From positions 1 to 64,000 of the forward strand of contig DASYKS010000090.1 of NCBI GenBank assembly GCA_035995205.1: 64,000 nt of DNA, read 5' to 3'. The notes under the pieces were generated by a model that saw only the letters and a list, made by a program, of their open reading frames with translations, had not been told where the DNA came from and made no database searches. Of this stretch, positions 27,453 to 35,507 are shown piece by piece. The position numbers and the translations under genes are program-made. This DNA is from DASYKS01 sp035995205 (GTDB lineage Bacteria > Acidobacteriota > Thermoanaerobaculia > Multivoradales > UBA5704). The number at the start of each line of letters is the position of its first letter. The first letter of the stretch is position 1.

Positions 27453-28832
27453 ATGACCCGCCGGACGATTTCCCTGGTCGTACTTCTCCTCGCCCTCGGC
27501 CTGTGCGGCAACGCCGGCTGCGCCAAGCCCGCGCCGCGGCCGAACGTCATTTTCATCCTGCTCGACACGCTCCGGTCCGATCGGCTCTCCTCCTACGGCT
27601 ATCCGAAACCGACGACGCCGAACCTCGACGCGTTCGCCAAAGAAGGGGTGCTGTTCGAACAGGCGCGCAGCCAGGCGTCGTGTACGTTCCCGTCGGTCAA
27701 TTCGATCCTCACCTCGCGCTGGCCGCTCCATTTCCTCGGCCAGCCGGAGGACCGGATCGGCATTCCGAAAGAATACGTGACCCTGCAGGAGATCCTGGGG
27801 CAGTCCGGTTACCAGACGATCGCGGTCACCGCGAGCCCGATCGTGCGGCGGAGCCCGTCGCACCACAATCTGCACGGCGGCTTCGAGCGCGGCTTCGACG
27901 TCTTCGACGAGACCTGCCACATCCGCCGGGCGAACTGCGTCAACCGCCGGACCCAGCACCATCTGAACCGGCTGGCGAAGGGGCCGTTCTTCCTCTATCT
28001 CCACTACATGGACGTCCACAGCGCCTACATCCCGCCCTCGCCTTTCAAGGAGCGCTTCGTCGAGCCCTACCCGGAAGCGCGGCCGTGGATCTTGATGGGC
28101 AACCCCCGGCCGATCCGGCGCAGCCTCACCGGCGAGGGGCGGAGGGTCGAGATGTCGGCGCGCGACGTCGCCTACATGAGCGGCCTGTACGACGGCGAGC
28201 TTGCCTACCTCGACGATCAGCTCCGGCAGCTGTTCGCGGATCTGAAGGAGCGCGGTCTGCTCGATTCGTCGATCGTGGTCGTCGCCGCCGACCATGGCGA
28301 GGAGTTCATGGAGCACGGCCGGATGATCCACTGCGAGGTGCTCTACGACACCTCCGTCCACGTGCCGCTGATCGTCCGCTTGCCGCCCGAGCTACGGCCC
28401 CGGGGGGCGAAGGCGTCGCCACGGATCGCTGCGCTGGTCGAGAATCTGGATCTCACCCCGACGATCCTGGACTATCTCGGGATGAAGCCGCCGACGCCGC
28501 TCGACGGCGTGAGCTTGCGGCCGTTGATCGAGCAGGGCACCCCCCTTCACGACACCTCGTTCGCGCTCCAATACGCTTTGCGTAGCGCCACCGACGGCCG
28601 CTCAAAATTGATCTTCGATCAGGGCTCCGGACGATTCGAGCTGCACGACATGGCGACCGACCGCTTGGAGCAGAAAGACGTGCTGGCCGCACAGCGGCGA
28701 ACCTATTTCGCGCTGCGGAAGAAGCTCGAAGCCCGAATGACGGCGCTCGAAGGAGGGTTCGCGACGGCCGGCAGCCTCGCCGCCGCGCGCGAAGGGGAGC
28801 GCCAGCTCAAGGCGCTCGGCTACCTCCAGTGA
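27453..28832 (+). CDS. Sulfatase-family (alkaline phosphatase superfamily) lipoprotein, copy 1
   Basis: 459 aa from ATG 27453. Lipobox GNAGC at about residue 25 predicts an envelope lipoprotein. The sulfatase fold is clear: metal-binding NVIFILLDTLRSDRLSSYGY near the N-terminus, ATTPNLDAFAKEG-type helix, and VVAADHGEEFMEHGR near residues 285-300. Where arylsulfatases carry the formylglycine Cys/Ser (C/S-x-P-S-R), this protein reads SCTFPSVNS, placing Thr or the preceding Cys in that slot. Substrate is unknown; it may hydrolyse or transfer phosphate or sulfate esters. A paralogue starts 4 bp before its stop. Confidence 0.9.
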   Translation: MTRRTISLVVLLLALGLCGNAGCAKPAPRPNVIFILLDTLRSDRLSSYGYPKPTTPNLDAFAKEGVLFEQARSQASCTFPSVNSILTSRWPLHFLGQPEDRIGIPKEYVTLQEILGQSGYQTIAVTASPIVRRSPSHHNLHGGFERGFDVFDETCHIRRANCVNRRTQHHLNRLAKGPFFLYLHYMDVHSAYIPPSPFKERFVEPYPEARPWILMGNPRPIRRSLTGEGRRVEMSARDVAYMSGLYDGELAYLDDQLRQLFADLKERGLLDSSIVVVAADHGEEFMEHGRMIHCEVLYDTSVHVPLIVRLPPELRPRGAKASPRIAALVENLDLTPTILDYLGMKPPTPLDGVSLRPLIEQGTPLHDTSFALQYALRSATDGRSKLIFDQGSGRFELHDMATDRLEQKDVLAAQRRTYFALRKKLEARMTALEGGFATAGSLAAAREGERQLKALGYLQ

Positions 28833-30238
28833 GGAGGCCCTTTCCGCACCGATGGGGCCGGGCGGTCGCGCTGTGCTCGGCGCTCGGGACTTTGGGAGGG
28901 TGGGGATGGGGCTGCGGCGCGCCGAAGGCGGAAGCGCCCAAGCCGCTGAACGTCATCTTCATCCTGATCGACACGCTGCGCGCCGACCGGTTGTCGTCCT
29001 ACGGGTACAGTCGGGCGACGACGCCGAACCTCGACGCGTTCGCTGGTGAAGGGCTGCTGTTCGAGCAGGCCCGCAGCCAGGCGGCGTGCACGTTTCCGTC
29101 GGTCAACTCGATCCTCACCTCGCGCTGGCCGGCGCGCTTCTTCGGCCAGCCGCAGAGGCGCATCGGCATCCCCGACGGCTTTCCCGCCCTGCCCGAAATC
29201 CTTGGCGCCGCGGGGTATCGCTCGATTGCGATCTCGGCGAGCCCGATCGTGCGCAAGTCGCAATCGTCGTTCAACCTGCACGGCGGGTTCGATCGGGGCT
29301 TCGAGATCTTCGACGAGAGCTGCTTTCATCGCCGCGCCGACTGCCTGAACCGGCGCGCGAACCGCCACTTGAAGCAGACCTCCGAGCCGTTCTTTCTCTA
29401 CCTGCACTATCAGGACGTCCACAGCCCATACGCCGCGCCTTCGCCGTACCGCGAAGAGTTTCTGCCGCCCTCGGCCGGCGACCCTGCGCCCGAATGGGTG
29501 CTCGCGGGCAATCCGCAGCCGCTGCTGTCGAGCCTGCTCGGCGAGGGGCCGAAAGTCGAGGCGAAGCCGGAGGATCTCGCCACGCTGAGCGCCCTCTACG
29601 ACGGCGAGCTCGCGTACCTGGACGCCCAGCTCGGCGAGCTGTTCGCAAACCTGCGGGCGCGCGGCCTGCTCGACCGTTCGATTGTGGTGATCGCGTCGGA
29701 CCACGGCGAAGAGTTCATGGAGCACGGCCGCATCCTGCATTGCGAAACACAGTTCGAGACCTCGATTCACGTGCCGCTGATCGTGCGGTTTCCACACGCC
29801 GAGCGCCGCGGCCGGATCTCGGCGCTGGTCGAAAATCTCGACCTGGTGCCGACGATCGTCGACTATCTCGGGCTCGACGTCGAGGTGCCGTTCGAGGGGG
29901 TGACCCTACGCTCGCTGATCGAGCAGGGCCGGCCGGTCCATCCAACCACCGAGACGCTGCAATACACCCTGCGCAGCACGACCGACGGCAAGGCGAAACT
30001 GATCTTCGATTCGGGCCGCGCCGCGGGCGCACAAGGCCGTTTCGCGCTTTACGATCTGATCGCCGACCCGACCGAGCAGCGCGACCTGGTCGCGAGCGAC
30101 CCCGAGACCTACCGTCGCCTACGCGGGCACTTGGAGAAGCGTCTGAAGAAAGCCGAAGGCGACCTCGCCGCCGCTAAAACCCTCGCCGACGCCCAAGAAA
30201 GCGAGCGCCGCTTAAAGGCGCTCGGATATCTGCACTAG
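28829..30238 (+). CDS. Sulfatase-family lipoprotein, copy 2
   Basis: 469 aa from a GTG overlapping the first copy's stop. It is closely similar end to end to its neighbour: NVIFILIDTLRADRLSSYGYS, SQAACTFPSVNSILTSRWP, HYQDVHSPY, VVIASDHGEEFMEHGR and the C-terminal SERRLKALGYLH. Lipobox GWGC predicts lipidation. The same Thr-containing CTFPS replaces the usual sulfatase nucleophile motif. Tandem duplication with coupled translation suggests a joint envelope function, perhaps on different substrates. Confidence 0.9.
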   Translation: MRRPFPHRWGRAVALCSALGTLGGWGWGCGAPKAEAPKPLNVIFILIDTLRADRLSSYGYSRATTPNLDAFAGEGLLFEQARSQAACTFPSVNSILTSRWPARFFGQPQRRIGIPDGFPALPEILGAAGYRSIAISASPIVRKSQSSFNLHGGFDRGFEIFDESCFHRRADCLNRRANRHLKQTSEPFFLYLHYQDVHSPYAAPSPYREEFLPPSAGDPAPEWVLAGNPQPLLSSLLGEGPKVEAKPEDLATLSALYDGELAYLDAQLGELFANLRARGLLDRSIVVIASDHGEEFMEHGRILHCETQFETSIHVPLIVRFPHAERRGRISALVENLDLVPTIVDYLGLDVEVPFEGVTLRSLIEQGRPVHPTTETLQYTLRSTTDGKAKLIFDSGRAAGAQGRFALYDLIADPTEQRDLVASDPETYRRLRGHLEKRLKKAEGDLAAAKTLADAQESERRLKALGYLH

Positions 30239-30251
30239 GCCACGCCGGTCG

Positions 30252-30575
30252 CTACTCGCCTTTCAGAGGCTTCGGTGGGCCCGGCATCCCGCCCACGACC
30301 TCGAAGACGGCGTCGGGATATCGGTCGACGACACGCAGCAAGACCCGAGCACTTCCTTCCGGTTTTCTCCGGCCTTGTTCCCAATTTCGCAGCGTCCCCA
30401 CGCTGATCCCCAGGAGGGCCGCGAATTGTGATTGGCTCAAAGAATGCTTCTTACGGAGGCTCCGAATATCGGGGTCCTCAATAGGGAAAACCCGAGAGGG
30501 AGAAATCTCTCCACGCAGAATCGCCCCTCCTTCCTTCAAACTCTCGAAAAGGTCCTTGAAGAGGCTTTGCTTCAT
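30252..30575 (-). CDS. HigA-like XRE antitoxin
   Basis: 107 aa. The N-terminus MKQSLFKDLFESLKEGGAIL matches antitoxins of the HigA/YddM type, and the HTH spans SLSQSQFAALLGISVGTLRNWEQGRRKP (about residues 45-75). It should bind and neutralise the upstream toxin and repress the operon. Its first 98 bp lie inside the toxin frame. Confidence 0.88.
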   Translation of the reverse strand: MKQSLFKDLFESLKEGGAILRGEISPSRVFPIEDPDIRSLRKKHSLSQSQFAALLGISVGTLRNWEQGRRKPEGSARVLLRVVDRYPDAVFEVVGGMPGPPKPLKGE

Positions 30576-30876
30576 CGTATTCGGCCTCGAGGAGTCTTAA
30601 CAGAACCTCGCGTTGAGTACTGGTCAGATCGTCCCGCTCATTCTTCCCATAGGCGAGGACCAGAAGAATCTTCCCCGCCTCCTCAGACCAGAAGTAGAGG
30701 ATCCGTACGCCCCCTCTTTTGCCGCGCTCCGGGCTGGTCCAAAGCAGTCTTCGCAGCCCAGCCGCCCGATCGTCCATCGGCCGCTCGAAAAGCGCGAGCA
30801 GGAGAGCTCGATACTCCTCAAGCGGCAGAAGCTTGTCGATCTGCGCGGTGAAGGTTTTGGTCTCGACGATCACCAC
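30478..30876 (-). CDS. HigB/RelE-like mRNA interferase toxin with extended C-terminus
   Basis: 132 aa. The RelE/HigB core is seen in FTAQIDKLLPLEEYRALLLALF, SPERGKRGGVRILYFW and LVLAYGKNERDDLTSTQREVL. Family members cleave mRNA on the ribosome. The recognisable domain ends at about residue 100 (LLEAEYDEA), exactly where the antitoxin ATG begins; about 32 extra residues are read from the antitoxin's sequence in another frame, which looks like loss of the native stop. Toxin-first order is typical of higBA. It is divergent from ribH. Confidence 0.85.
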   Translation of the reverse strand: MVIVETKTFTAQIDKLLPLEEYRALLLALFERPMDDRAAGLRRLLWTSPERGKRGGVRILYFWSEEAGKILLVLAYGKNERDDLTSTQREVLLRLLEAEYDEAKPLQGPFREFEGRRGDSAWRDFSLSGFPY

Positions 30877-30962
30877 GGGGCCAAACTCTACGCCAGTGAC
30901 GCACCCTGGGCAATAGTTTGCCGCCGGGCGATCTGGAAGCCCCTTGCGATACCATCCCGCCC

Positions 30963-31439
30963 ATGAGTCAGGACACCCCCAGCGCGGTTTCCCTCGTCGC
31001 TACCGGCAAGAAGTTTGCGATCGTCGCCGCCCGGTTCAACGAACGGATCGTCGATCGCCTGGTCGAAGGGGCCGTCGACTGTCTTGCGTGCCACGGGGTG
31101 GAGGCGGCGGACGTGCGGGTGGTCCGAGTTCCGGGAGCTTGGGAGATCCCGCTCGCGCTCGACGAGCTGGCCCATGCCGGGGGAGTCGACGGTCTGATCG
31201 CGCTCGGTGCGGTGATCCGCGGCGGTACCCCCCATTTCGATTACGTCTGCTCAGGCTGCGCGAACGGGATCGCCGGGGTATCCGAGCGGCATCGGATCCC
31301 CGTCGGCTTCGGCGTCCTCACCTGCGACAACTCGGAGCAGGCGGAGGAGCGGGCGGGGGGCAAAGCGGGCAATAAGGGGTGGGACGCCGCGCTCGCGGCG
31401 CTGGAGATGGCCGATCTGATCGTTCGCCTACGACCGTAG
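30963..31439 (+). CDS. ribH: 6,7-dimethyl-8-ribityllumazine synthase
   Basis: 158 aa from ATG 30963. Motifs include FAIVAARFNERIVDRLVEGA, VVRVPGAWEIPLALDEL, LIALGAVIRGGTPHFDYVC and FGVLTCDNSEQAEERAG with the catalytic His in TPHFDYV. It condenses the ribityl-pyrimidine with dihydroxybutanone phosphate in riboflavin synthesis. It lies upstream of nusB, a common arrangement, separated here by 202 bp. Confidence 0.96.
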   Translation: MSQDTPSAVSLVATGKKFAIVAARFNERIVDRLVEGAVDCLACHGVEAADVRVVRVPGAWEIPLALDELAHAGGVDGLIALGAVIRGGTPHFDYVCSGCANGIAGVSERHRIPVGFGVLTCDNSEQAEERAGGKAGNKGWDAALAALEMADLIVRLRP

Positions 31440-31641
31440 GGGTCGGGGGGCACGGTTTGTAGACCGACGGCTCGCCGTTCCGCACCCGCTTTGGGCTATC
31501 ATTCCCGGCGATCCGAACGGCCGGTTCTCCGCAGCATCCAAGATCGGCCTCATTCCTGGGTAAGTCCATGCGATTAACGCTCGAAGCGGGCGCTCCAGGG
31601 GAGCCCTCGTTTCATTCGTAGAGATCTTTGAGGCGCGCAAC

Positions 31642-32208
31642 ATGGCAGTGGGCAAGCGGCGCACGGCGCGGGAGATAGCGGTCCAGATGCTCTATCAACG
31701 GGATCTGGGGGGAAGCACTTTGCCGCAGATCTTCGCGGGCTTCGACCTCGCGGAGTACCTGGCGCCGGAGCGCGAAGAGGCCGAGGACGGCAGCAACGGC
31801 AGCGACCCGGAGCAGCGACCGCGGCCTGCCGTGCGAGCGAGCGGCAAGCCCTTGCTTTCCGACGCCGACCGCGCCGTTTCGGCCAAGCGGCGGCGGCAGC
31901 TCGAAGCCGCATTCAGCTACGCGCAGACGATCGTGCAGGGCGTCGCCGACCATCTGGACGAGCTCGACGAGCTGATCCGCTCGCAGGCCGACAACTGGCG
32001 GCTCGAACGGATGCCGGCAGTCGATCGGAATATCCTGCGCCTGGCCGTGTTCGAGATGCTCTACGAGCAGGACATTCCGAAGCTCGTCGTGGTCGACGAG
32101 GCGATCGAGCTGGCGAAGAAGTTCGGTTCGGAACAGTCGAGCCGGTTCGTCAACGGTCTGTTGGACGGCCTGCTCAAGACCCATGCATTTCCCGGCAGCT
32201 TGAAATAG
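31642..32208 (+). CDS. nusB: Transcription antitermination protein NusB
   Basis: 188 aa, longer than the usual 130-150. It starts MAVGKRRTAREIAVQMLYQRDL, and has IVQGVADHLDELDELIRSQADNW and the hallmark VFEMLYEQDIPKLVVVDEAIELAKKFGSEQSSRFVNG-type C-terminus. A charged insert of about 45 residues (about 38-82, Glu/Asp/Ser/Pro-rich) separates helix 1 from the rest. NusB binds boxA RNA with S10 for rRNA antitermination. leuS follows after 19 bp. Confidence 0.94.
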   Translation: MAVGKRRTAREIAVQMLYQRDLGGSTLPQIFAGFDLAEYLAPEREEAEDGSNGSDPEQRPRPAVRASGKPLLSDADRAVSAKRRRQLEAAFSYAQTIVQGVADHLDELDELIRSQADNWRLERMPAVDRNILRLAVFEMLYEQDIPKLVVVDEAIELAKKFGSEQSSRFVNGLLDGLLKTHAFPGSLK

Positions 32209-32227
32209 CGCTCAGGACAAGACGGCC

Positions 32228-34762
32228 ATGGCCAGACGCGACGAAACGACGACACAGACGACGATCAGCCCGTACGATCACAAGTCGATCGAGAAGAAGT
32301 GGCAGGACCGCTGGGAAAAGCAGCGCGCGGCGGAGGTCGATCTGCGCCACGCCCAGCGCAAGCACTACATGCTGATGATGTTCCCTTATCCGTCGGGCGA
32401 CCGGCTGCACGTCGGCCACGGCCGCAACTACATCCTGGGCGACGCCCTCTACCGCTACCTGCGGATGCACGGCAAGCGGGCGCTCAACCCGATGGGCTGG
32501 GACGCCTTCGGCCTGCCGGCGGAGAACGCCGCGATCGCTCGCGGGGTCCATCCGACCCCCTGGACGTTCGGCAACATCAAGGTGATGAAGGAGCAGTTCC
32601 GGCGCTGGGGCATTCTCTACGACTGGAGCAAGGAGATCGCCTCCTGCACGCCCGAGTACTACCGCTGGAACCAGTGGCTGTTCCTGCGCATGCTGGAGCA
32701 GGGGATTGCCTACAAGAAGAAGGCGCCGGTCAACTGGTGCCCGAGCTGCCAGACCGTGCTCGCCAACGAGCAGGTAGTAGAGGGGGCGTGCGAGCGCTGC
32801 GGTACCGCGGTCGTCCAGCGCGATCTGGAGCAGTGGTTCTTCCGCATCACCGACTACGCCGACCGCCTGCTCGAAGGGCTCGACGGCCTTCCCGGCTGGC
32901 CGGAGAAGGTCAAGGTGATGCAGCGCAACTGGATCGGCCGCTCGGAGGGGGCGGAGATCGATTTCGGGATCGTTGCATCAGGAGGCACCGAGGCCGATCC
33001 GGGGCTAGGCAAGATCACCGTCTTCACCACCCGGCCGGACACGATCCACGGCGCCACCTTCCTGGTGCTCGCGCCGGAGCATCCGCGGACGGCGGAGTTA
33101 ATCGCCGGCCATCCGGACCGGGCCGCGCTCGAAGCCTGGATCGAAAAGGTGCGCAACACGCCGCGGATCGAGCGCGAGGGGGAGGGCACGGCGAAGGAGG
33201 GCCGCGCGACCGGCCGCTACGCGATCAATCCCGCGACGGGAGAGGCGATTCCGATCTGGCTGGCGAACTACGTCCTGCCCGGCTATGGCACCGGCTCGAT
33301 CATGGCGGTGCCGGCACACGATACCCGCGACCTGAATTTCGCGCGCCAGGAGCGGTTGCCGATCCGTCTGGTCTACGCGCCCGCCGATTGGCCGGAGGAT
33401 CGCGATCCGGCGACCCTCGAAGAGCCGATCCTGCACGAAGGGGCGGTGCGCAATGCGCCGCCGTTCGATGGCGCGGAGGCGGGACCCGAGACGATCCGCC
33501 GGTTCATCGCCTGGCTCGAAGAGCAGGGTGTCGGCCGGGCGAAGGTGTCATACCGGTTGCGCGACTGGCTGATCTCGCGCCAGCGCTATTGGGGTACGCC
33601 GATTCCGATCGTCTATTGCCCGGAGCACGGGGCGGTTCCGGTGCCGGAGGCCGAGCTGCCGGTCGTCCTACCGGTCGACGTCGAGTTCACCGGTCGCGAG
33701 GGCAATCCGCTCGGCCGGGTGGCGAACTTCGTCGAAGCGACCTGCCCGAAGTGCGGCGGGCCAGCGCGGCGCGAGACCGACACCATGGACACCTTCGTCG
33801 ACAGCTCCTGGTACTACCTGCGTTTCCTGTCGGCGCACGATTCGACCAAGATCTTCGATCCCGCGATCGCGGCGAAATGGGCGCCGGTCGACCAATACAT
33901 CGGCGGCATCGAGCACGCGATCCTGCACCTGCTCTACGCCCGTTTCGTCTGCCGCGTGCTGCACGACTTCGGCATGGTGCCGTTCGAGGAGCCGTTCACC
34001 AACCTGTTCAACCAGGGGATGATCACCCGCTTTTCCGACAAAAGCGGGCGGATCGAGAAGATGTCGAAGTCGCGCGGCAACACCGTCTCGCCCGACGAGC
34101 TGATCGAAGAGATGGGGGCCGACACCGAGCGGGTCTACACCCTGTTCATCGGCCCGCCGGACAAAGAAGCGGAGTGGAGCGACGAGGCGGTCTCCGGCGC
34201 GCACCGGTTCTTGAGCCGGGTCTGGCGGATCGGCCAGCGGCTGAACGAGGCGCCGCCGATCGGCCCGGCCGATGGCGAGCTGGAGCGCCAGCGCCACGCG
34301 ACGATCCAGCGTGTCACCCACTGCATGGAGCGGTTCGCCTTCAACACCGCGGTGGCGGCGCTGATGGAATTGACCAACGCGTTGACCCGCGCGCTGGAAG
34401 AGAAGACCGCCTCCCGCCTGGTCTGCGATCAGGCGTTCGACACCCTGCTGCAGCTGCTCCACCCGATGGCGCCGCACTTGACCGAGGAGCTGTGGGAGCA
34501 GCGCGACCACATCGAATCGCTGCTCGACACCACTTGGCCCGAGTATGATGAAGCGAAGATCCGTCGGGCGCGGATCGAGCTGGTGGTGCAGGTCGACGGC
34601 AAGCTGCGCGACCGGATCGAGGTCGACGCCGACGCCGACGAAAAAGAGATCCGCGCCGCCGCGCTCGCGAGCGAGAAGGCCCAGGAGCACATGGGCGGGC
34701 GCGAGCTGGCCAAGGCCGTGGTCGTGCCCGGCCGGCTGATCAATCTGGTGACCCGGAGGTAG
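32228..34762 (+). CDS. leuS: Leucyl-tRNA synthetase
   Basis: 844 aa class I synthetase. The HIGH-type motif is YPSGDRLHVGHGRNY, the editing (CP1) domain contains the TTRPDTIHGATFLVLAPEH block, a zinc-like CPSCQTVLANEQV and CPKCGGPARRETDTMDTF lie in ordered positions, and the catalytic KMSKS reads KMSKSRGNTV. The C-terminal tRNA-binding domain is complete. It lies between nusB and lptE in one transcription direction. Confidence 0.97.
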   Translation: MARRDETTTQTTISPYDHKSIEKKWQDRWEKQRAAEVDLRHAQRKHYMLMMFPYPSGDRLHVGHGRNYILGDALYRYLRMHGKRALNPMGWDAFGLPAENAAIARGVHPTPWTFGNIKVMKEQFRRWGILYDWSKEIASCTPEYYRWNQWLFLRMLEQGIAYKKKAPVNWCPSCQTVLANEQVVEGACERCGTAVVQRDLEQWFFRITDYADRLLEGLDGLPGWPEKVKVMQRNWIGRSEGAEIDFGIVASGGTEADPGLGKITVFTTRPDTIHGATFLVLAPEHPRTAELIAGHPDRAALEAWIEKVRNTPRIEREGEGTAKEGRATGRYAINPATGEAIPIWLANYVLPGYGTGSIMAVPAHDTRDLNFARQERLPIRLVYAPADWPEDRDPATLEEPILHEGAVRNAPPFDGAEAGPETIRRFIAWLEEQGVGRAKVSYRLRDWLISRQRYWGTPIPIVYCPEHGAVPVPEAELPVVLPVDVEFTGREGNPLGRVANFVEATCPKCGGPARRETDTMDTFVDSSWYYLRFLSAHDSTKIFDPAIAAKWAPVDQYIGGIEHAILHLLYARFVCRVLHDFGMVPFEEPFTNLFNQGMITRFSDKSGRIEKMSKSRGNTVSPDELIEEMGADTERVYTLFIGPPDKEAEWSDEAVSGAHRFLSRVWRIGQRLNEAPPIGPADGELERQRHATIQRVTHCMERFAFNTAVAALMELTNALTRALEEKTASRLVCDQAFDTLLQLLHPMAPHLTEELWEQRDHIESLLDTTWPEYDEAKIRRARIELVVQVDGKLRDRIEVDADADEKEIRAAALASEKAQEHMGGRELAKAVVVPGRLINLVTRR

Positions 34763-34773
34763 GCGACAGAGCC

Positions 34774-35331
34774 ATGAGAACCCTGAGAGCCGCTACATCT
34801 TCCCCCTCGTTCCGCGCCCCGATCGCGCTGTCTCTGCTGGGTCTCGTATGCCTCGCCCTCCTGGGCTGCGGCTACGCGCTGGTCGGTCGGGCGAGCAATC
34901 TGCCGCCCGGCATCAAGTCGGTCTATTTGCAGCCGCTCGCCAACCGGACGCCCCGCCAGCAGGTCGAGCAGGAGCTGACCCGGGCGATCGCCGACGAGCT
35001 GGTCACCCGCCAGCGCTTCTCGCTTGCTTCCTCGGCGACCGGCGCGGATTCGCAGATCGAAGGCACGGTGGTGGGCTTCAGCGTCACCCCGGTCACGTTC
35101 GACGCCACCGGCCGCGCGACCGCCTACGAGATCTCGATCGCCGCCGAGGTGAAGTTCAAGAACCTGGCCGACAACAAGGTGATCTGGTCCAACGACCGCT
35201 ATACCTTCCGCGAGAGCTATCCGCTGGAGGCGTCGAGCGCCGCCTACGTCGACCGCGAGGACGAGGCGATCCAGAAAGCCGCCAAGCGCTTCGCCGAAGC
35301 GATGGTGAGCGATCTGCTGGAAGGGTTCTAG
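34774..35331 (+). CDS. lptE: LPS-assembly lipoprotein LptE-like
   Basis: 185 aa. Signal with lipobox ALLGC at about residues 28-32, then GYALVGRASNLPPGIKSVYLQPLANRT. The alpha/beta core and the C-terminal ANDRYTFRESYPLE-type segment (WSNDRYTFRESY) with AIQKAAKRFAEAMVSDLLEGF are typical of LptE, the LptD plug in the outer membrane. Location just after leuS matches many Gram-negatives. It implies an LPS-type outer membrane. Confidence 0.9.
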   Translation: MRTLRAATSSPSFRAPIALSLLGLVCLALLGCGYALVGRASNLPPGIKSVYLQPLANRTPRQQVEQELTRAIADELVTRQRFSLASSATGADSQIEGTVVGFSVTPVTFDATGRATAYEISIAAEVKFKNLADNKVIWSNDRYTFRESYPLEASSAAYVDREDEAIQKAAKRFAEAMVSDLLEGF

Positions 35332-35352
35332 GGAGATATTTCACCGACGTCC

Positions 35353-35486
35353 GTAGGGGCGGCCCTATGTGGCCGCCCTTTTCCGCGACACGCGTTCGCG
35401 TCGGTAGGGGCGGCCCCCCGTGGCCGCCCCATGCGCGTATCAGGCGTTGGCGCAATTCGAGGGCGGCCACATAGGGCCGCCCCTAC
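35353..35486. repeat. Three-copy GTAGGGG hairpin repeat cluster
   Basis: Copies lie at 35353-35378 (+), 35404-35429 (+) and 35461-35486 (-). Each has GTAGGGGCGGCC, a 6-base loop and GGCCGCCC, so each can fold on itself. Copies 1 and 3 are exact reverse complements, giving a 26-bp perfect long-range stem across the lptE-miaA gap. The same architecture with other arms recurs at 47651 and 47804. Confidence 0.85.
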
Positions 35487-35507
35487 AAAGACATCGACCC
35501 GGTGGTC

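Noticed and set aside
31434..31460. A possible GTAGGGG repeat at the ribH stop
   Set aside because: Only the first arm is present; no complementary second arm follows.
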